From Kordiimonadales bacterium (GTDB taxonomy: Bacteria > Pseudomonadota > Alphaproteobacteria > Sphingomonadales > Kordiimonadaceae), in contig WFTS01000117.1 in NCBI GenBank assembly GCA_015485385.1, positions 1-32,369 on the forward strand: a stretch of 32,369 nucleotides of DNA, given 5' to 3'. A model generated the notes under the pieces. That model saw only the letters and a list, made by a program, of their open reading frames with translations, was not told the origin of the DNA and ran no database searches. Position 1 is the first letter of the stretch; every line of letters begins with the position of its first letter. Below, in pieces: positions 15,719 through 24,469 of this stretch. The translations under genes and the position numbers were made by a program.

Positions 15719-18013
15719 ATGCCCATTAAAACGTCGAAGTTTACGGATGCAGAAGCCTTGAGGTTTCACTCCTCTGGCCGGCCAGGAAAATTAGAAATAA
15801 CGGCAACAAAGCCGATGGCAACCCAGCGAGACTTATCGTTGGCCTATAGCCCCGGGGTTGCTGTTCCGGTTCTTGCAATCGCGGAAGACCCCGACACAGC
15901 GTATGATTATACCACCAAAGGCAATATGGTGGCGGTGATCACCAACGGTACGGCGATTCTCGGTCTTGGTAATTTGGGGGCGCAGGCATCGAAGCCGGTG
16001 ATGGAAGGCAAGTCTGTATTATTTAAGCGCTTCGCCGATATTGATAGTATCGACCTTGAAGTGGATAGCGAAGACATCGACGAATTTGTCAACTGTGTGA
16101 AGCTTTTGGGCCCATCGTTTGGCGGCATTAATTTGGAAGATATCGGCGCGCCTGCTTGCTTTATTATCGAGCAGCGCTTGCGCGAACTGATGGATATTCC
16201 CGTTTTCCATGATGATCAGCACGGGACGGCAATTATCACAGCCGCAGGCTTTTTGAACGCGCTTGATATTACGGGTCGGGATATCAAAAAAACCAAGATT
16301 GTGGCCGTGGGCGCTGGTGCTGCTTGTATTGCCTGTATCGAATTGATCAAGGCGCTGGGTGTTCCAAACGAAAATGTAACCATGGTTGACCGTACTGGCG
16401 TGATCTATACGGGCCGGGCGGAAAGCATGAACCAGTGGAAGTCAGCGCACGCTGTGGACACAAAAGACCGGACTTTAGAAGAAGCCATGGTGGGTGCAGA
16501 TGTGGCGCTCGGCCTTGCGGGGCCTGGAGCGATCACTAAAGAAATGGTTGTCTCAATGGCGGACAAACCGATTATTTTTGCCATGGCAAATCCTGATCCG
16601 GAAATTTCCCCTGAGGATGTAAAATCTGTTCGGGATGACGCGATCATGGCGACAGGCCGTTCGGATTATCCTAATCAGGTCAATAATGTGCTGGGCTTTC
16701 CGTATATTTTCCGGGGCGCTTTGGATGTGCGAGCGCGCACGATCAATGAAGAAATGAAAATGGCGGCGGCGATCTCGCTTGCAGAATTGGCGCGAGAAGA
16801 TGTGCCGGATGAAGTGGCGGCGGCTTACGGCGGTGAACAGCCCCATTATGGCCCTGATTATATCATTCCTGCCCCGTTTGATCCGCGTTTGATCCGCCGT
16901 TTGCCTATGGCTGTGGCGCAAGCTGCGATGGATACCGGGGTGGCGCGTAAACCGATTGAAAATATGGAAGCCTACGAAGCCGAACTGTCTGCAAGGCTTG
17001 ATCCGACCGCTGGCACTATGTCAGGTATTTTTGAGGAATTAAAACGCCGGGCGCCCAAGCGGGTTGTGTTCGCCGAAGCCGAGGAAGAAAAAGTATTGCG
17101 CGCGGCTGTTGGTTTTAAGGCGGCTGGATACGGCACCCCTGTGCTTGTTGGTTATGAAGCGCCTATTCGTGAAAAACTGCGTGAAATGGGTGTTGATGAT
17201 GATACGTTTGAAATTCGGAACGCAAGTAACAGCTCGCATTACCCCGAATATATTGATTATCTTTATGAACGCCTGAACCGGCGCGGATTTTTACTTCGGG
17301 ATATCAAGCGCATGGTCAAGCGGGACCGGAATGTTTTCTCGGCCTGTATGGTGGCGACCGGGGACGCTGACGCGATGGTTACCGGGGTGACACGCCATTA
17401 TTGGCGCGCTTTGAAAAACATCAAACGGGTGATTGATCCGCTACCGGGGTTGCGCCCGTTTGGTTTGTCGATCGTTGTGACCAAGGGCCGCACAGTTTTC
17501 ATGGCGGATACCACTGTTAACGAGCGCCCAACAGCGGAAGGTCTTGCCGATATAGCCCAAGCGGCGGCTTATTTTGTCAAGCGCTTGGGGCATGACCCCC
17601 GAGTCGCGTTTTTGTCCTTCAGTAATTTTGGTAATCCGCCATCTGATAAAACCCGCCACATTCAAGAGGCCGTTTCCATTTTGGATGGCCGGGATGTGGA
17701 CTTTGAATTTGACGGCGAGATGCAAGCGGATGTGGCTCTGAATCGGGAACTGATGGATTTATACCCCTTCATGCGGCTATCGGGTCCTGCGAATTTGTTG
17801 ATTATGCCTGCGCTTCACTCGGCTAATATTGCTTATAAGCTTTTATCAGAATTGGGCGATGCGCGCGTGGTGGGACCAATGCTTTTGGGCATGAGCCATT
17901 CAATCCAAGTGGCACGGATGACATCATCGGCGTCTGATTTGGTCAATATGGCAGGGCTTGCGGCGTCGAACGCCTTCGCGCTTGAGCAAATGAAAGCCGA
18001 AAGCGAAGATTAA
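15719..18013 (+). CDS. maeB: NADP-dependent malic enzyme, MaeB type with phosphotransacetylase domain
   Basis: The protein has 764 residues, the usual size of the large hybrid malic enzyme that turns malate and NAD(P)+ into pyruvate and CO2. Residues 1-430 form the malic enzyme. The motif near SLAYSPGVAVPVLA is followed by the metal/substrate region VFHDDQHGTAIITAAGFLNAL and the Rossmann motif VAVGAGAACIACIELIKALG. The C-terminal 320 residues match the phosphotransacetylase fold (RVVFAEAEEEKVLRA, SANLLIMPALHSANIAYKLL near the end). In studied relatives this part is regulatory, binding acetyl-CoA, rather than a working enzyme. The start at 15719 is set by GAGGA six bases upstream. The gene is monocistronic and divergent from mutS. 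Confidence 0.95.
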   Translation: MPIKTSKFTDAEALRFHSSGRPGKLEITATKPMATQRDLSLAYSPGVAVPVLAIAEDPDTAYDYTTKGNMVAVITNGTAILGLGNLGAQASKPVMEGKSVLFKRFADIDSIDLEVDSEDIDEFVNCVKLLGPSFGGINLEDIGAPACFIIEQRLRELMDIPVFHDDQHGTAIITAAGFLNALDITGRDIKKTKIVAVGAGAACIACIELIKALGVPNENVTMVDRTGVIYTGRAESMNQWKSAHAVDTKDRTLEEAMVGADVALGLAGPGAITKEMVVSMADKPIIFAMANPDPEISPEDVKSVRDDAIMATGRSDYPNQVNNVLGFPYIFRGALDVRARTINEEMKMAAAISLAELAREDVPDEVAAAYGGEQPHYGPDYIIPAPFDPRLIRRLPMAVAQAAMDTGVARKPIENMEAYEAELSARLDPTAGTMSGIFEELKRRAPKRVVFAEAEEEKVLRAAVGFKAAGYGTPVLVGYEAPIREKLREMGVDDDTFEIRNASNSSHYPEYIDYLYERLNRRGFLLRDIKRMVKRDRNVFSACMVATGDADAMVTGVTRHYWRALKNIKRVIDPLPGLRPFGLSIVVTKGRTVFMADTTVNERPTAEGLADIAQAAAYFVKRLGHDPRVAFLSFSNFGNPPSDKTRHIQEAVSILDGRDVDFEFDGEMQADVALNRELMDLYPFMRLSGPANLLIMPALHSANIAYKLLSELGDARVVGPMLLGMSHSIQVARMTSSASDLVNMAGLAASNAFALEQMKAESED

Positions 18014-18046
18014 CCCCCTCCCTCCAAAAAAGCCGGCAAGATAGGG

Positions 18047-18070
18047 TGCGCCCTCAAGAAAAGGGGCGCA
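18047..18070. repeat. Inverted repeat between convergent maeB and response-regulator genes
   Basis: TGCGCCC (18047-18053) and GGGCGCA (18064-18070) can form a 7-bp GC-rich hairpin with a 10-base loop. On the plus strand it is followed by TCAAAAAG, with no T-run. On the minus strand a TTTTTT run comes about 17 bases later, after a GCCGGC. It may end transcription from either side, weakly. Confidence 0.4.
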
Positions 18071-18208
18071 TCAAAAAGGGTGATGTTCAGGCGGTTTTGC
18101 TGACTGAATTCTTTCTTATAGGTATCACGTGCCCTAACGGCGTGCGCTCTCATTGCAAGCGCTCTGAGAGGGTGGTTCTTTCGGGATGGGAGAAGGCCTT
18201 TTTCGAGG

Positions 18209-19705
18209 TCATGCGTCCTCGGCGTCCCATTCTTTGATTTTCCGGTAAAGTGTTGAGGGATTTACCTCAAGTTTTTTGGCAGCTTTGCGGACTTTGCCGC
18301 CCGATAAAGCAACAGCCCGCTCAATGAGGCGGCGCTCAGAAATGCTAAGAGGTTCAATATCGGCTTCCCCAGTTGCAGGTGATGGGGCCTGTGCGTGCGG
18401 CAGGGTCGTTTCGGTTGATTGTAGAGACTGGGGGGAGGCGCCAATATGTGCGCTTTTTTGCATGTCGCCGCGCCCGCCCTCGTTTGGGCCTCCTTGTGTG
18501 TTTGTGTGCGTGTTGCCGCTGACAGAAATCACGGGCCCCATCATCCGGGTGAGCATTTCATAGGTCAGTGTAGGCCCTTCGTTTAAGACCACCGTGCTTT
18601 GGATCACATTGCCCAGTTCACGCACGTTCCCGGGCCAGGAATGGGCCAAAAGCCGCGCTTCGGCCGCCGCTTCTATCTGGGAGAAATCTTTATGTTCTTC
18701 CGCCGCGTAAGCTTTTAAAAGATGCTGTGCAATCGCTAAAATATCGCGCCCTCGGTCCTTCAGGGGCGGCAAGTGGATCGGGACAACGTGCAGACGGTAA
18801 TATAGGTCTTCTCTGAACCGCCCGGCCTCTACTTCTTGCCACGGTGTGCGGTTGGTGGCGCAGACAAAGCGCACATCTACATCCACAGGGGTGTTGCTGC
18901 CCACAGGCACCACTTGGCCGGTTTGGATGAAACGCAACAGTTTGGTTTGCAGATCAAGCGGCATTTCGCAAATTTCATCTAGAAACAAGGTGCCGCCGCT
19001 TGCGGCAACGGCGGCGCCCTCACGGTCTGCTGTTGCTCCGGTGAAGGCCCCCTTTTTGTGGCCAAAAATCTCAGATTCCATCAGGTTTTCAGGGATGGCG
19101 GCACAATTGAGCGTGACAAAGCGCCCGCTTTTGCGAGGCCCCATCTGGTGGATTGCCTCGGCGCATAATTCTTTACCTGTGCCGGATTGCCCCATGATAA
19201 AAACGCTCGCGCGTGAGGGCGCACAGTCTTCAATCATACGGTAAACCGCTTGCATAGGGGGGCTGTCGCCGATGAACCGCCCAAATTTCTTGCCCGGACG
19301 GCCTTTATATTGCTCGACCAAATGCGATAGCCGGTGCAGCTCCAGCGCATTTTTCACAGTGGTCACAATGCGTTCGGCATTGAAGGGTTTCAGTAGAAAG
19401 TCAAGCGCGCCCTCGCGCATGGCTTCCACCGCGACCGTGACCGACCCATGCGCCGTGATCACAATCACCCGCGCATCAGACCCCGCAGCATTTAGTTTTT
19501 TAAGAATATCAATCCCGTCCATGTCGGGCAGTTTTAGATCAAGCAAAATGACGGTCGGATTATGCGCCTCGATCAGCTCTAGCGCTTTTTGGCCCGTTTC
19601 TGCCATATGGATTGGCAGAGAAAGCGAGCGCATATATTCGCGGTAGGTCATTGCCAAAGTAGGGCTGTCTTCAACGATTAGAATGTTGGCATTATTTTCG
19701 GTCAT
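18209..19705 (-). CDS. Sigma-54-dependent response regulator, NtrC family (orphan)
   Basis: The protein has 498 residues in three domains plus a linker. The receiver (6-120) has the acidic pair Glu12-Asp13, phospho-acceptor Asp56 in LLDLKLPDMDG, Thr84 and Lys106 in LLKPF. The AAA+ domain (about 143-385) has Walker A GQSGTGKE (172-179), the sigma-54-contact loop GAFTGA (219-224) and Walker B LFLDE. The end (455-493) is a Fis-type helix-turn-helix, KVRKAAKKLEVNPSTLYRKI. Between AAA+ and HTH lies a low-complexity linker of about 58 residues (395-452), rich in Gly, Ser, Thr, Asn and Gln. It should be a phosphorylation-controlled activator of RpoN promoters; rpoN itself is encoded 5 kb away. There is no histidine kinase beside it. 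The receiver start resembles LuxO-type regulators, but that alone does not imply quorum sensing. Confidence 0.9.
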   Translation of the reverse strand: MTENNANILIVEDSPTLAMTYREYMRSLSLPIHMAETGQKALELIEAHNPTVILLDLKLPDMDGIDILKKLNAAGSDARVIVITAHGSVTVAVEAMREGALDFLLKPFNAERIVTTVKNALELHRLSHLVEQYKGRPGKKFGRFIGDSPPMQAVYRMIEDCAPSRASVFIMGQSGTGKELCAEAIHQMGPRKSGRFVTLNCAAIPENLMESEIFGHKKGAFTGATADREGAAVAASGGTLFLDEICEMPLDLQTKLLRFIQTGQVVPVGSNTPVDVDVRFVCATNRTPWQEVEAGRFREDLYYRLHVVPIHLPPLKDRGRDILAIAQHLLKAYAAEEHKDFSQIEAAAEARLLAHSWPGNVRELGNVIQSTVVLNEGPTLTYEMLTRMMGPVISVSGNTHTNTQGGPNEGGRGDMQKSAHIGASPQSLQSTETTLPHAQAPSPATGEADIEPLSISERRLIERAVALSGGKVRKAAKKLEVNPSTLYRKIKEWDAEDA

Positions 19706-19808
19706 TCCAGCCCTTAGCCCTTTAAAGCGTGCATCAGTTTATAGTTAGCCTTTGCGGCCATTTGGGGCAAGCCTGTCTATTGTGTGGCCCAAGATACGTC
19801 TAAGATAA

Positions 19809-19855
19809 GCCCAGAATATGCCCAGACCACACTCAGAACGTACCCAGAGCATGTC
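19809..19855. repeat. Imperfect CCCAGA-containing direct repeats
   Basis: In the 250-base gap between the divergent response regulator and PilZ gene, GCCCAGAATAT, GCCCAGACCAC, TCAGAACGTA and CCCAGAGCATG follow one another, with a further GCCCAAGATA upstream. The copies are loose, about 10-13 bases each. They might be binding sites for the neighbouring regulator. This is a suggestion from position only. Confidence 0.35.
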
Positions 19856-19903
19856 CCGTGCGCACTGTTTTTATGAAAATTGAATGTATTTGGTGATAAT
19901 TGC

Positions 19904-19922
19904 TTTACTCTCAGCGAGTAAG
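19904..19922 (+). promoter_or_regulatory. Short inverted repeat upstream of the PilZ gene
   Basis: TTTACTC (19904-19910) and GAGTAAG (19916-19922) form a 6-bp stem plus a G-T pair around a 5-base loop, about 34 bases before the PilZ start. It could be an operator or a 5' leader hairpin. No clear promoter boxes go with it. Confidence 0.3.
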
Positions 19923-19955
19923 ATAAGCCTTAGATAACAATAACCGGGCAGAAAA

Positions 19956-20333
19956 ATGCCAAAGGCGAAAATAAAAAAACCAGTAAAAGCAGCGGATGCT
20001 GTTGATCTGACGGCGTGCGATAATTCCGAGGATAACCGGGATTTCCGGCGGCGTTCTGTGTTGTGGCCCGCTAAAATTCTGGTGGGCGCGCATGAATTCT
20101 CTTGCCAGATATGGAATTTATCTTTGGGCGGTGCGCGCGTGCGCATTGATATCCCAATTCAAGACGGCACAGATGTTATGCTGTTGGTGCCAGAGCGCGG
20201 CGAGGTGAAAGCAAGGGTTGCTTGGTCAGCAAATGGAAGCTCCGGGCTGGATTTTCTTGTTGGCTCTGATGTGATTAAGCGCATGTTTAAAGACAGGCTT
20301 CATATATTGGGCCTTGACGCCAAGGACGAATAG
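19956..20333 (+). CDS. PilZ domain protein, probable c-di-GMP receptor
   Basis: The protein has 125 residues, a single PilZ domain. The two parts of the c-di-GMP binding signature are visible: RxxxR-type arginines (Arg28 and Arg31-33, FRRRSVLWPAKI) and NLSLGGA (Asn54, Ser56, Gly59), the (D/N)xSxxG motif. The first 27 residues are charged and probably disordered, and the end HILGLDAKDE carries no other domain. Such stand-alone PilZ proteins work by binding c-di-GMP and then a partner such as a flagellar or polysaccharide protein. No such partner is encoded nearby. The DUF1491 gene begins 16 bases after its stop and may be co-transcribed. Confidence 0.85.
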   Translation: MPKAKIKKPVKAADAVDLTACDNSEDNRDFRRRSVLWPAKILVGAHEFSCQIWNLSLGGARVRIDIPIQDGTDVMLLVPERGEVKARVAWSANGSSGLDFLVGSDVIKRMFKDRLHILGLDAKDE

Positions 20334-20349
20334 TCGCCATACCCCCACT

Positions 20350-20694
20350 ATGCCTAGCCCTAGATTAAAAACCAGCCTTTGGGTAGACGCCTTGGTGCGC
20401 CAAAATTTTCTCAGCGATATGCCGTCTTTTGTTGTGGCGAAGGGGGACATTGAGCGAGGCGGCGTGATTTTAAAGCTCAACCGATTCACGGATGGTATTC
20501 AACTGTTTGAACAAACGCTGGATTTTGACGGTAATAAACTGTGGCGCTCGCTTGGGGATTTCCCGGCGGATGCTGAACGGGACGCTGATTTATTGCTCCA
20601 AAAAAAGCGGCAGTTTGACCGGGATTTGTGGATCATTGAAATTGAAGACCAGAGAGGGGTGTTCATTCTTGATGCTCCGATCAGCGATTTTTAA
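20350..20694 (+). CDS. DUF1491 family protein
   Basis: The protein has 114 residues from ATG 20350. It shows the DUF1491 pattern of small alphaproteobacterial proteins: RLKTSLWVDALVRQNFLSDM at the start, then AKGDIERGGVILKLNRF, an FEQTLDFDG strand, and the C-terminal FDRDLWIIEIEDQRGVFILD. A TTG at 20314 would overlap the pilZ gene and add 12 residues; the ATG start is preferred because the family proteins are about 110-115 long. The function of the family is not known. It follows the PilZ gene and precedes the def operon. Confidence 0.82.
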   Translation: MPSPRLKTSLWVDALVRQNFLSDMPSFVVAKGDIERGGVILKLNRFTDGIQLFEQTLDFDGNKLWRSLGDFPADAERDADLLLQKKRQFDRDLWIIEIEDQRGVFILDAPISDF

Positions 20695-20759
20695 ACCTAA
20701 CGAGAGAATTTTAACCAAACTGGCGTACCCTCAAAAATCCTGTGATAATGCTGAAAGCC

Positions 20760-20788
20760 TTGACCAAAGGGCTGATGCTTCATACTTA
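20760..20788 (+). promoter_or_regulatory. Putative promoter of def-fmt-truA
   Basis: TTGACC (20760-20765) is followed after 17 bases by TACTTA (20783-20788), 36 bases before the def ATG. The -35 box is good and the -10 box is weak. Confidence 0.4.
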
Positions 20789-20824
20789 GGGCGCATGTAC
20801 TAAAGGCGATATACGGATTTACGA

Positions 20825-21343
20825 ATGGCAATACTTGATATCATTAATGTTCCAGACCCTCTGCTGAAAACTGTCTCTGACCCCGTTGATGAGGTTGATG
20901 ATCAGCTTCGGCGCTTCATGGATGATATGCTAGAGACCATGTATGCAGCTCCCGGTATTGGCTTGGCTGCTATACAGGTGGGTGTGGCAAAACGTGTGAT
21001 CGTTCTCGATATTTCAGCGGAAGACGAAGAAAATACACCCGTGTATTTTGTAAACCCAGAGATTACTTGGGAATCAGAAGAAATGAGCGTTTTCAACGAA
21101 GGCTGTCTGTCGGTACCAGAGCATTATGCCGATGTTGAACGCCCGGCCTCTGTGAAGATAAAATATCTTGATTATCACGGAAAAGCGCACGAAGAAAAAC
21201 TTGACGGTTTGCTTGCAACCTGCGTTCAACATGAAATTGATCATTTGGACGGCATTGTTTTCATTGATTATTTGTCGCGCCTGAAGCGTATGATGATCAT
21301 TAAAAAAGTTCAAAAGGCCACTAAAGATTCGGTTGTTCTCTAG
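20825..21343 (+). CDS. def: Peptide deformylase
   Basis: Peptide deformylase removes the formyl group from the first methionine of new proteins in the cytoplasm, a metal-dependent step. The three family motifs are present: GIGLAAIQVG (44-53, Gln51), EGCLSVP with metal-binding Cys94, and QHEIDHLDG with His136, Glu137 and His140. The 172-residue length is normal. It is first in def-fmt-truA: fmt starts 21 bases later and truA overlaps fmt, so formylation and deformylation of initiator Met are encoded together, as is common. Confidence 0.97.
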   Translation: MAILDIINVPDPLLKTVSDPVDEVDDQLRRFMDDMLETMYAAPGIGLAAIQVGVAKRVIVLDISAEDEENTPVYFVNPEITWESEEMSVFNEGCLSVPEHYADVERPASVKIKYLDYHGKAHEEKLDGLLATCVQHEIDHLDGIVFIDYLSRLKRMMIIKKVQKATKDSVVL

Positions 21344-21364
21344 CAAGCTAACGAGGGATATCTT

Positions 21365-22279
21365 ATGCGGCTGATTTTCATGGGAACGCCCGATTTTGCG
21401 GTCAAAACACTGGAGAGTCTGGTCTCGGCAGGACATGAGATCGCAGCCGTATATACACAGCCGCCCCGCCCCGCTGGGCGCGGTAAAAAAGAGCGTAAAA
21501 GCGCGGTCCATACCGCCGCTGAGGCGCTTGGGCTGACGGTCTTTACACCCAAGTCTATGAAGGCAGAGCCCGCAATAGCTGAATTCTCAGCCCTTGAGGC
21601 CGATGCCGCTGTGGTGGTGGCTTACGGGCAGATATTACCGCAGGCTGTTTTGGATGCGCCCAAGCTTGGCTGTCTTAATGTCCATGCATCTTTGCTGCCG
21701 CGCTGGCGGGGGGCGGCTCCTATTCACCGGGCACTGATGGCGGGTGACAGTGTGACAGGGGTGTGCATCATGCAGATGGAAGCCGGGCTTGATACGGGGC
21801 CGGTTTTGGCGCGCACCGAGAAAAAAATTAGCAGCGACGACACCACTCAAAGCCTGCATGACCGGCTGGCTGCGGCGGGTGCGGGGCTTATCAACGGTGT
21901 GCTAAAAGATCTGGCTGCAGGCACTGCTGTGGCTGAGGCCCAGCCAAACGCGGGTGTGACATACGCCAAGAAAATTGAAAAATCCGAAGCGCGCATCAAT
22001 TGGCAGGAAAGTGCGGACTATATTGATAGGATGGTGCGCGGGCTTTTCCCGTTTCCGGGCGCATGGTGTGAGATAGGCGGGGCGCGTGTTAAAATTTTAG
22101 CGGGCTGTGTTTCCCCTCAGTCTGGCGAAGCGGGAACAGTGCTTGACGACAATTTCACTATCGCCTGCGGATCCGGGGCTTATCGGCCAATGCGGGTGCA
22201 AAAAGCAGGCAAAGAGGCGGTGGACACAGAGGCGTATTTGCGCGGAAAACCAATTTCAGCCGGTATGCGACTGAGTTGA
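21365..22279 (+). CDS. fmt: Methionyl-tRNA formyltransferase
   Basis: Fmt adds a formyl group from 10-formyl-tetrahydrofolate to Met-tRNA(fMet) for translation initiation. The 304 residues hold the N-terminal formyltransferase domain with [19 protein letters not shown] (Asn105, His107) and Asp143 in AGLDTGPV, which match the catalytic Asn106, His108 and Asp144 of the E. coli enzyme. The C-terminal domain with [24 protein letters not shown] binds tRNA. A GAGGG ribosome site precedes the ATG. It follows def and overlaps truA by one base. Confidence 0.97.
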   Translation: MRLIFMGTPDFAVKTLESLVSAGHEIAAVYTQPPRPAGRGKKERKSAVHTAAEALGLTVFTPKSMKAEPAIAEFSALEADAAVVVAYGQILPQAVLDAPKLGCLNVHASLLPRWRGAAPIHRALMAGDSVTGVCIMQMEAGLDTGPVLARTEKKISSDDTTQSLHDRLAAAGAGLINGVLKDLAAGTAVAEAQPNAGVTYAKKIEKSEARINWQESADYIDRMVRGLFPFPGAWCEIGGARVKILAGCVSPQSGEAGTVLDDNFTIACGSGAYRPMRVQKAGKEAVDTEAYLRGKPISAGMRLS

Positions 22280-23022
22280 TGCAGCGCTTTAAACTGACAA
22301 TTGAATATGACGGGCGGCCCTATGCGGGTTGGCAGCGCCAAGACAATGCTCTGGCGGTGCAGCAAGTGTTAGAGGAAGCCTTCAGCCAATTATTGCAGGG
22401 TGCTGCTGTTGTGGTGCAAGGCTCGGGCCGGACAGATGCGGGTGTGCACGCCCTTGGCCAAGTGGCCCATGTGGATATAGACGCAGATTTCACAGCGCAA
22501 AAATTGCGTGAGGCAATCAATTATTTTCTCCGCAAAGTGCCGATTTCGGTTTTAGAGGTGGACGCCGTGGACGCAGAATTTCACGCGCGCTTTTCCGCGA
22601 TCAAGCGCCATTATATCTACCGTATCCTTAACCGCCGCGCCCCGCCGACCTTCAACGAAGGGCTGGTTTGGCATGTGATGACCCCCTTGGATGTCGATCT
22701 AATGCACGCCGCCGCACAAGTTCTTGTTGGCAAGCATGATTTCACTACATTTCGGCATGTCCACTGCCAAGCAGAAAGCCCAGTGAAAACGTTGGATTAT
22801 TTGTCTGTCGAGCGGGACGGCGATGAGCTTCACATCAAAGCGGGCGCGCGCTCGTTCCTACACCATCAGATACGGTCGATCACTGGCAGCTTGAAGCTGG
22901 TGGGTGCTGGCCGCTGGAGCAAAGATGATCTAAAAGCATCGCTTGAGGCCCGTGATAGGCAAGCATTGGGCTATAACGCCCCGCCTGACGGGCTCTATTT
23001 TCGCAGTGTGGAATTTACATAA
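22279..23022 (+). CDS. truA: tRNA pseudouridine(38-40) synthase
   Basis: TruA makes pseudouridine at positions 38-40 of the tRNA anticodon stem. The protein has 247 residues, with the catalytic Asp53 in [17 protein letters not shown]. The start [12 protein letters not shown] and the later [16 protein letters not shown] and [16 protein letters not shown] are all family motifs. The ATG at 22279 shares its A with the fmt stop TGA, so the two genes are coupled. A TTG one codon earlier is possible. It ends 36 bases before the convergent ptsN, with no clear terminator between them. Confidence 0.97.
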   Translation: MQRFKLTIEYDGRPYAGWQRQDNALAVQQVLEEAFSQLLQGAAVVVQGSGRTDAGVHALGQVAHVDIDADFTAQKLREAINYFLRKVPISVLEVDAVDAEFHARFSAIKRHYIYRILNRRAPPTFNEGLVWHVMTPLDVDLMHAAAQVLVGKHDFTTFRHVHCQAESPVKTLDYLSVERDGDELHIKAGARSFLHHQIRSITGSLKLVGAGRWSKDDLKASLEARDRQALGYNAPPDGLYFRSVEFT

Positions 23023-23058
23023 GCGCAAGGGGGGGTGTGGGGTAAGCGTTTTCTATCT

Positions 23059-23520
23059 TTAAGCGGCTGCGCTTGTGGGGCTTGCGAGCATGGCATAAAG
23101 GGCGCTGCTATCATTGGTCATGCGCAATTTTGCACAGACATTATCATCGCGCAGCAGCCTTGATACACGGGCTAAGGCTTTCAGATGGTCAGTGCTACCT
23201 TCAGCAGGGGCCAGAAGCACAAAGATCAGGTCCACTGGATGATCATCCACCGATTCGAAATCAACGGGGCTTGCAAGCCGGGCAAACATGCCTGTGATGT
23301 GATCCAGCCCTTCGATGCGGGCATGTGGGATAGCAACCCCTTTGCCAACGCCAGTGCTCCCAAGTTTTTCTCTGTCCAACAGGCTGGCAAAAATCGTGCG
23401 CTCGGAAAGCCCGGTTTTTTGTGCCATATGTTTGGCAAGCGATTGAATCGCCTGTTTTTTACTGGATGCTTTAAAGTCAGAAAGAATGCTATCCGCCGAT
23501 AGCAGATCCTCGATTTCCAT
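23059..23520 (-). CDS. ptsN: Nitrogen PTS enzyme IIA (EIIA-Ntr)
   Basis: PtsN is the last phospho-acceptor of the nitrogen-related phosphotransferase system, a regulatory relay that does not carry sugar. The 153 residues form one PTS EIIA type-2 domain. The phosphorylated His is His66 in GVAIPHARIE, with the family surroundings REKLGSTGVGKG before it and VDLIFVLLAP after it. It lies after hpf in the rpoN block, a conserved place in Proteobacteria. Its phospho-donor PtsP/Npr genes are not in the window. Confidence 0.95.
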   Translation of the reverse strand: MEIEDLLSADSILSDFKASSKKQAIQSLAKHMAQKTGLSERTIFASLLDREKLGSTGVGKGVAIPHARIEGLDHITGMFARLASPVDFESVDDHPVDLIFVLLAPAEGSTDHLKALARVSRLLRDDNVCAKLRMTNDSSALYAMLASPTSAAA

Positions 23521-23617
23521 AGCCTAATCTTCCTTCCGAACCAGGGCGTTTCAGCCCTTGATTCGGTGCTCCTCTGGCGTTTTTGTCCCTGATGTAAGCG
23601 GTCTGCTGTGTCAGTTG

Positions 23618-24205
23618 CTAGTTCGGTGCAACCGATGGACAAATCCAGCCTACATTGCCGTCACTGCGACGATACACAACTTCAAGTGCATCGTTTTTAC
23701 TGTTTCTGAAGACAAAAGCATTTGTATTTGCCAAATCCATCAACATCACTGCGTCCCCGACGCTAACATTGGGTATCTCGGTTCGATTTTCCGCGATAAT
23801 GATCGGCTGGTCTTCAGAAGTATTGTCAGGAACGGCATCACTTTCTTCATTCTCCAAGGCGATGGTATAATCTTGGGCCAGTTCCAAGCTTATATCGCGC
23901 TGGGGCATTCTGTGGTGGTTCTTAAGGCGTCGCTTGTAACGACGCAACTGTTTTTCAACTTTCTCGGCCGCCATCTCGAAGGCAGCGTATGGGTCATCCG
24001 CTTCGCCGCGGCTATGGAGGTTGATCCCTTGGTTGGCATGAAGCGATACATCCGATCGATAAGAATGCCCTTCTTTTGCAAATGTCGTACTAGCATCAAT
24101 GGTGCGGTTGAAATATTTGTCTGCGACAGTGGATAGGCGGTCCTCAACGTGATTTGTTAAAGCATCACCAATTTTCATTTTTCGTCCGGTTACATTGATA
24201 TTCAT
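23618..24205 (-). CDS. hpf: Long-form ribosome hibernation promoting factor
   Basis: This is a 195-residue ribosome-associated inhibitor of the long HPF/YfiA type. The N-terminal domain (MNINVTGRKMKIGDALTNHVEDRL, then DPYAAFEMAAEKVEKQLRRYKRRLKNH) sits in the ribosomal decoding centre. The C-terminal domain (SVGDAVMLMDLANTNAFVFRNSKN, LEVVYRRSDGNVGWI) drives dimerisation of 70S into silent 100S particles. The start is ATG 24205. A TTG at 24214 lies nearer the AAAGGA site. The gene follows rpoN after a 264-base gap with its own AT-rich tract and inverted repeat, so it may have a separate promoter, as stationary-phase genes often do. Confidence 0.94.
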   Translation of the reverse strand: MNINVTGRKMKIGDALTNHVEDRLSTVADKYFNRTIDASTTFAKEGHSYRSDVSLHANQGINLHSRGEADDPYAAFEMAAEKVEKQLRRYKRRLKNHHRMPQRDISLELAQDYTIALENEESDAVPDNTSEDQPIIIAENRTEIPNVSVGDAVMLMDLANTNAFVFRNSKNDALEVVYRRSDGNVGWICPSVAPN

Positions 24206-24326
24206 AGGTGCCAATCGTCCTTTCTAAGCAATCGGGGAGATCGCTATTTTAACAAGCCAGTGCGGCTCATGGCGGCGGTGGCTGGTCTATTGGTGGCATC
24301 CCCGTGCCACATCCAGCTCCGCGAAT

Positions 24327-24343
24327 ATGGTCTTGATGACCAT
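24327..24343. promoter_or_regulatory. Inverted repeat ATGGTC-N5-GACCAT in the rpoN-hpf gap
   Basis: A perfect 6-bp stem with a 5-base loop lies about 120 bases upstream of hpf. Next to it, 24370-24425 is a long A+T-rich run. There is no T-tract directly after the stem on either strand, so a regulatory site or leader hairpin is more likely than a terminator. On the minus strand TAAAAT (24351-24346) is a possible -10 box without a good -35. Confidence 0.35.
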
Positions 24344-24469
24344 GAATTTTAGCCTAGCACAAAATCTGGTTTATGTATGGTAAATAGAGATGATTTTTTA
24401 AAAAAATTAAGAAAATAAAAATATTCAGGGGTGAAATCTGGCGAGGAATTTGAGGTAAAAACAGACGGT

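Noticed and set aside
24286-24315. Possible sigma-54 promoter (GG then GC) near TGGCATCCCCGTGCC
   Set aside because: The spacing between GG and GC is nine bases, not ten, and the stretch is better described as a small TGGCA/TGCCA hairpin.
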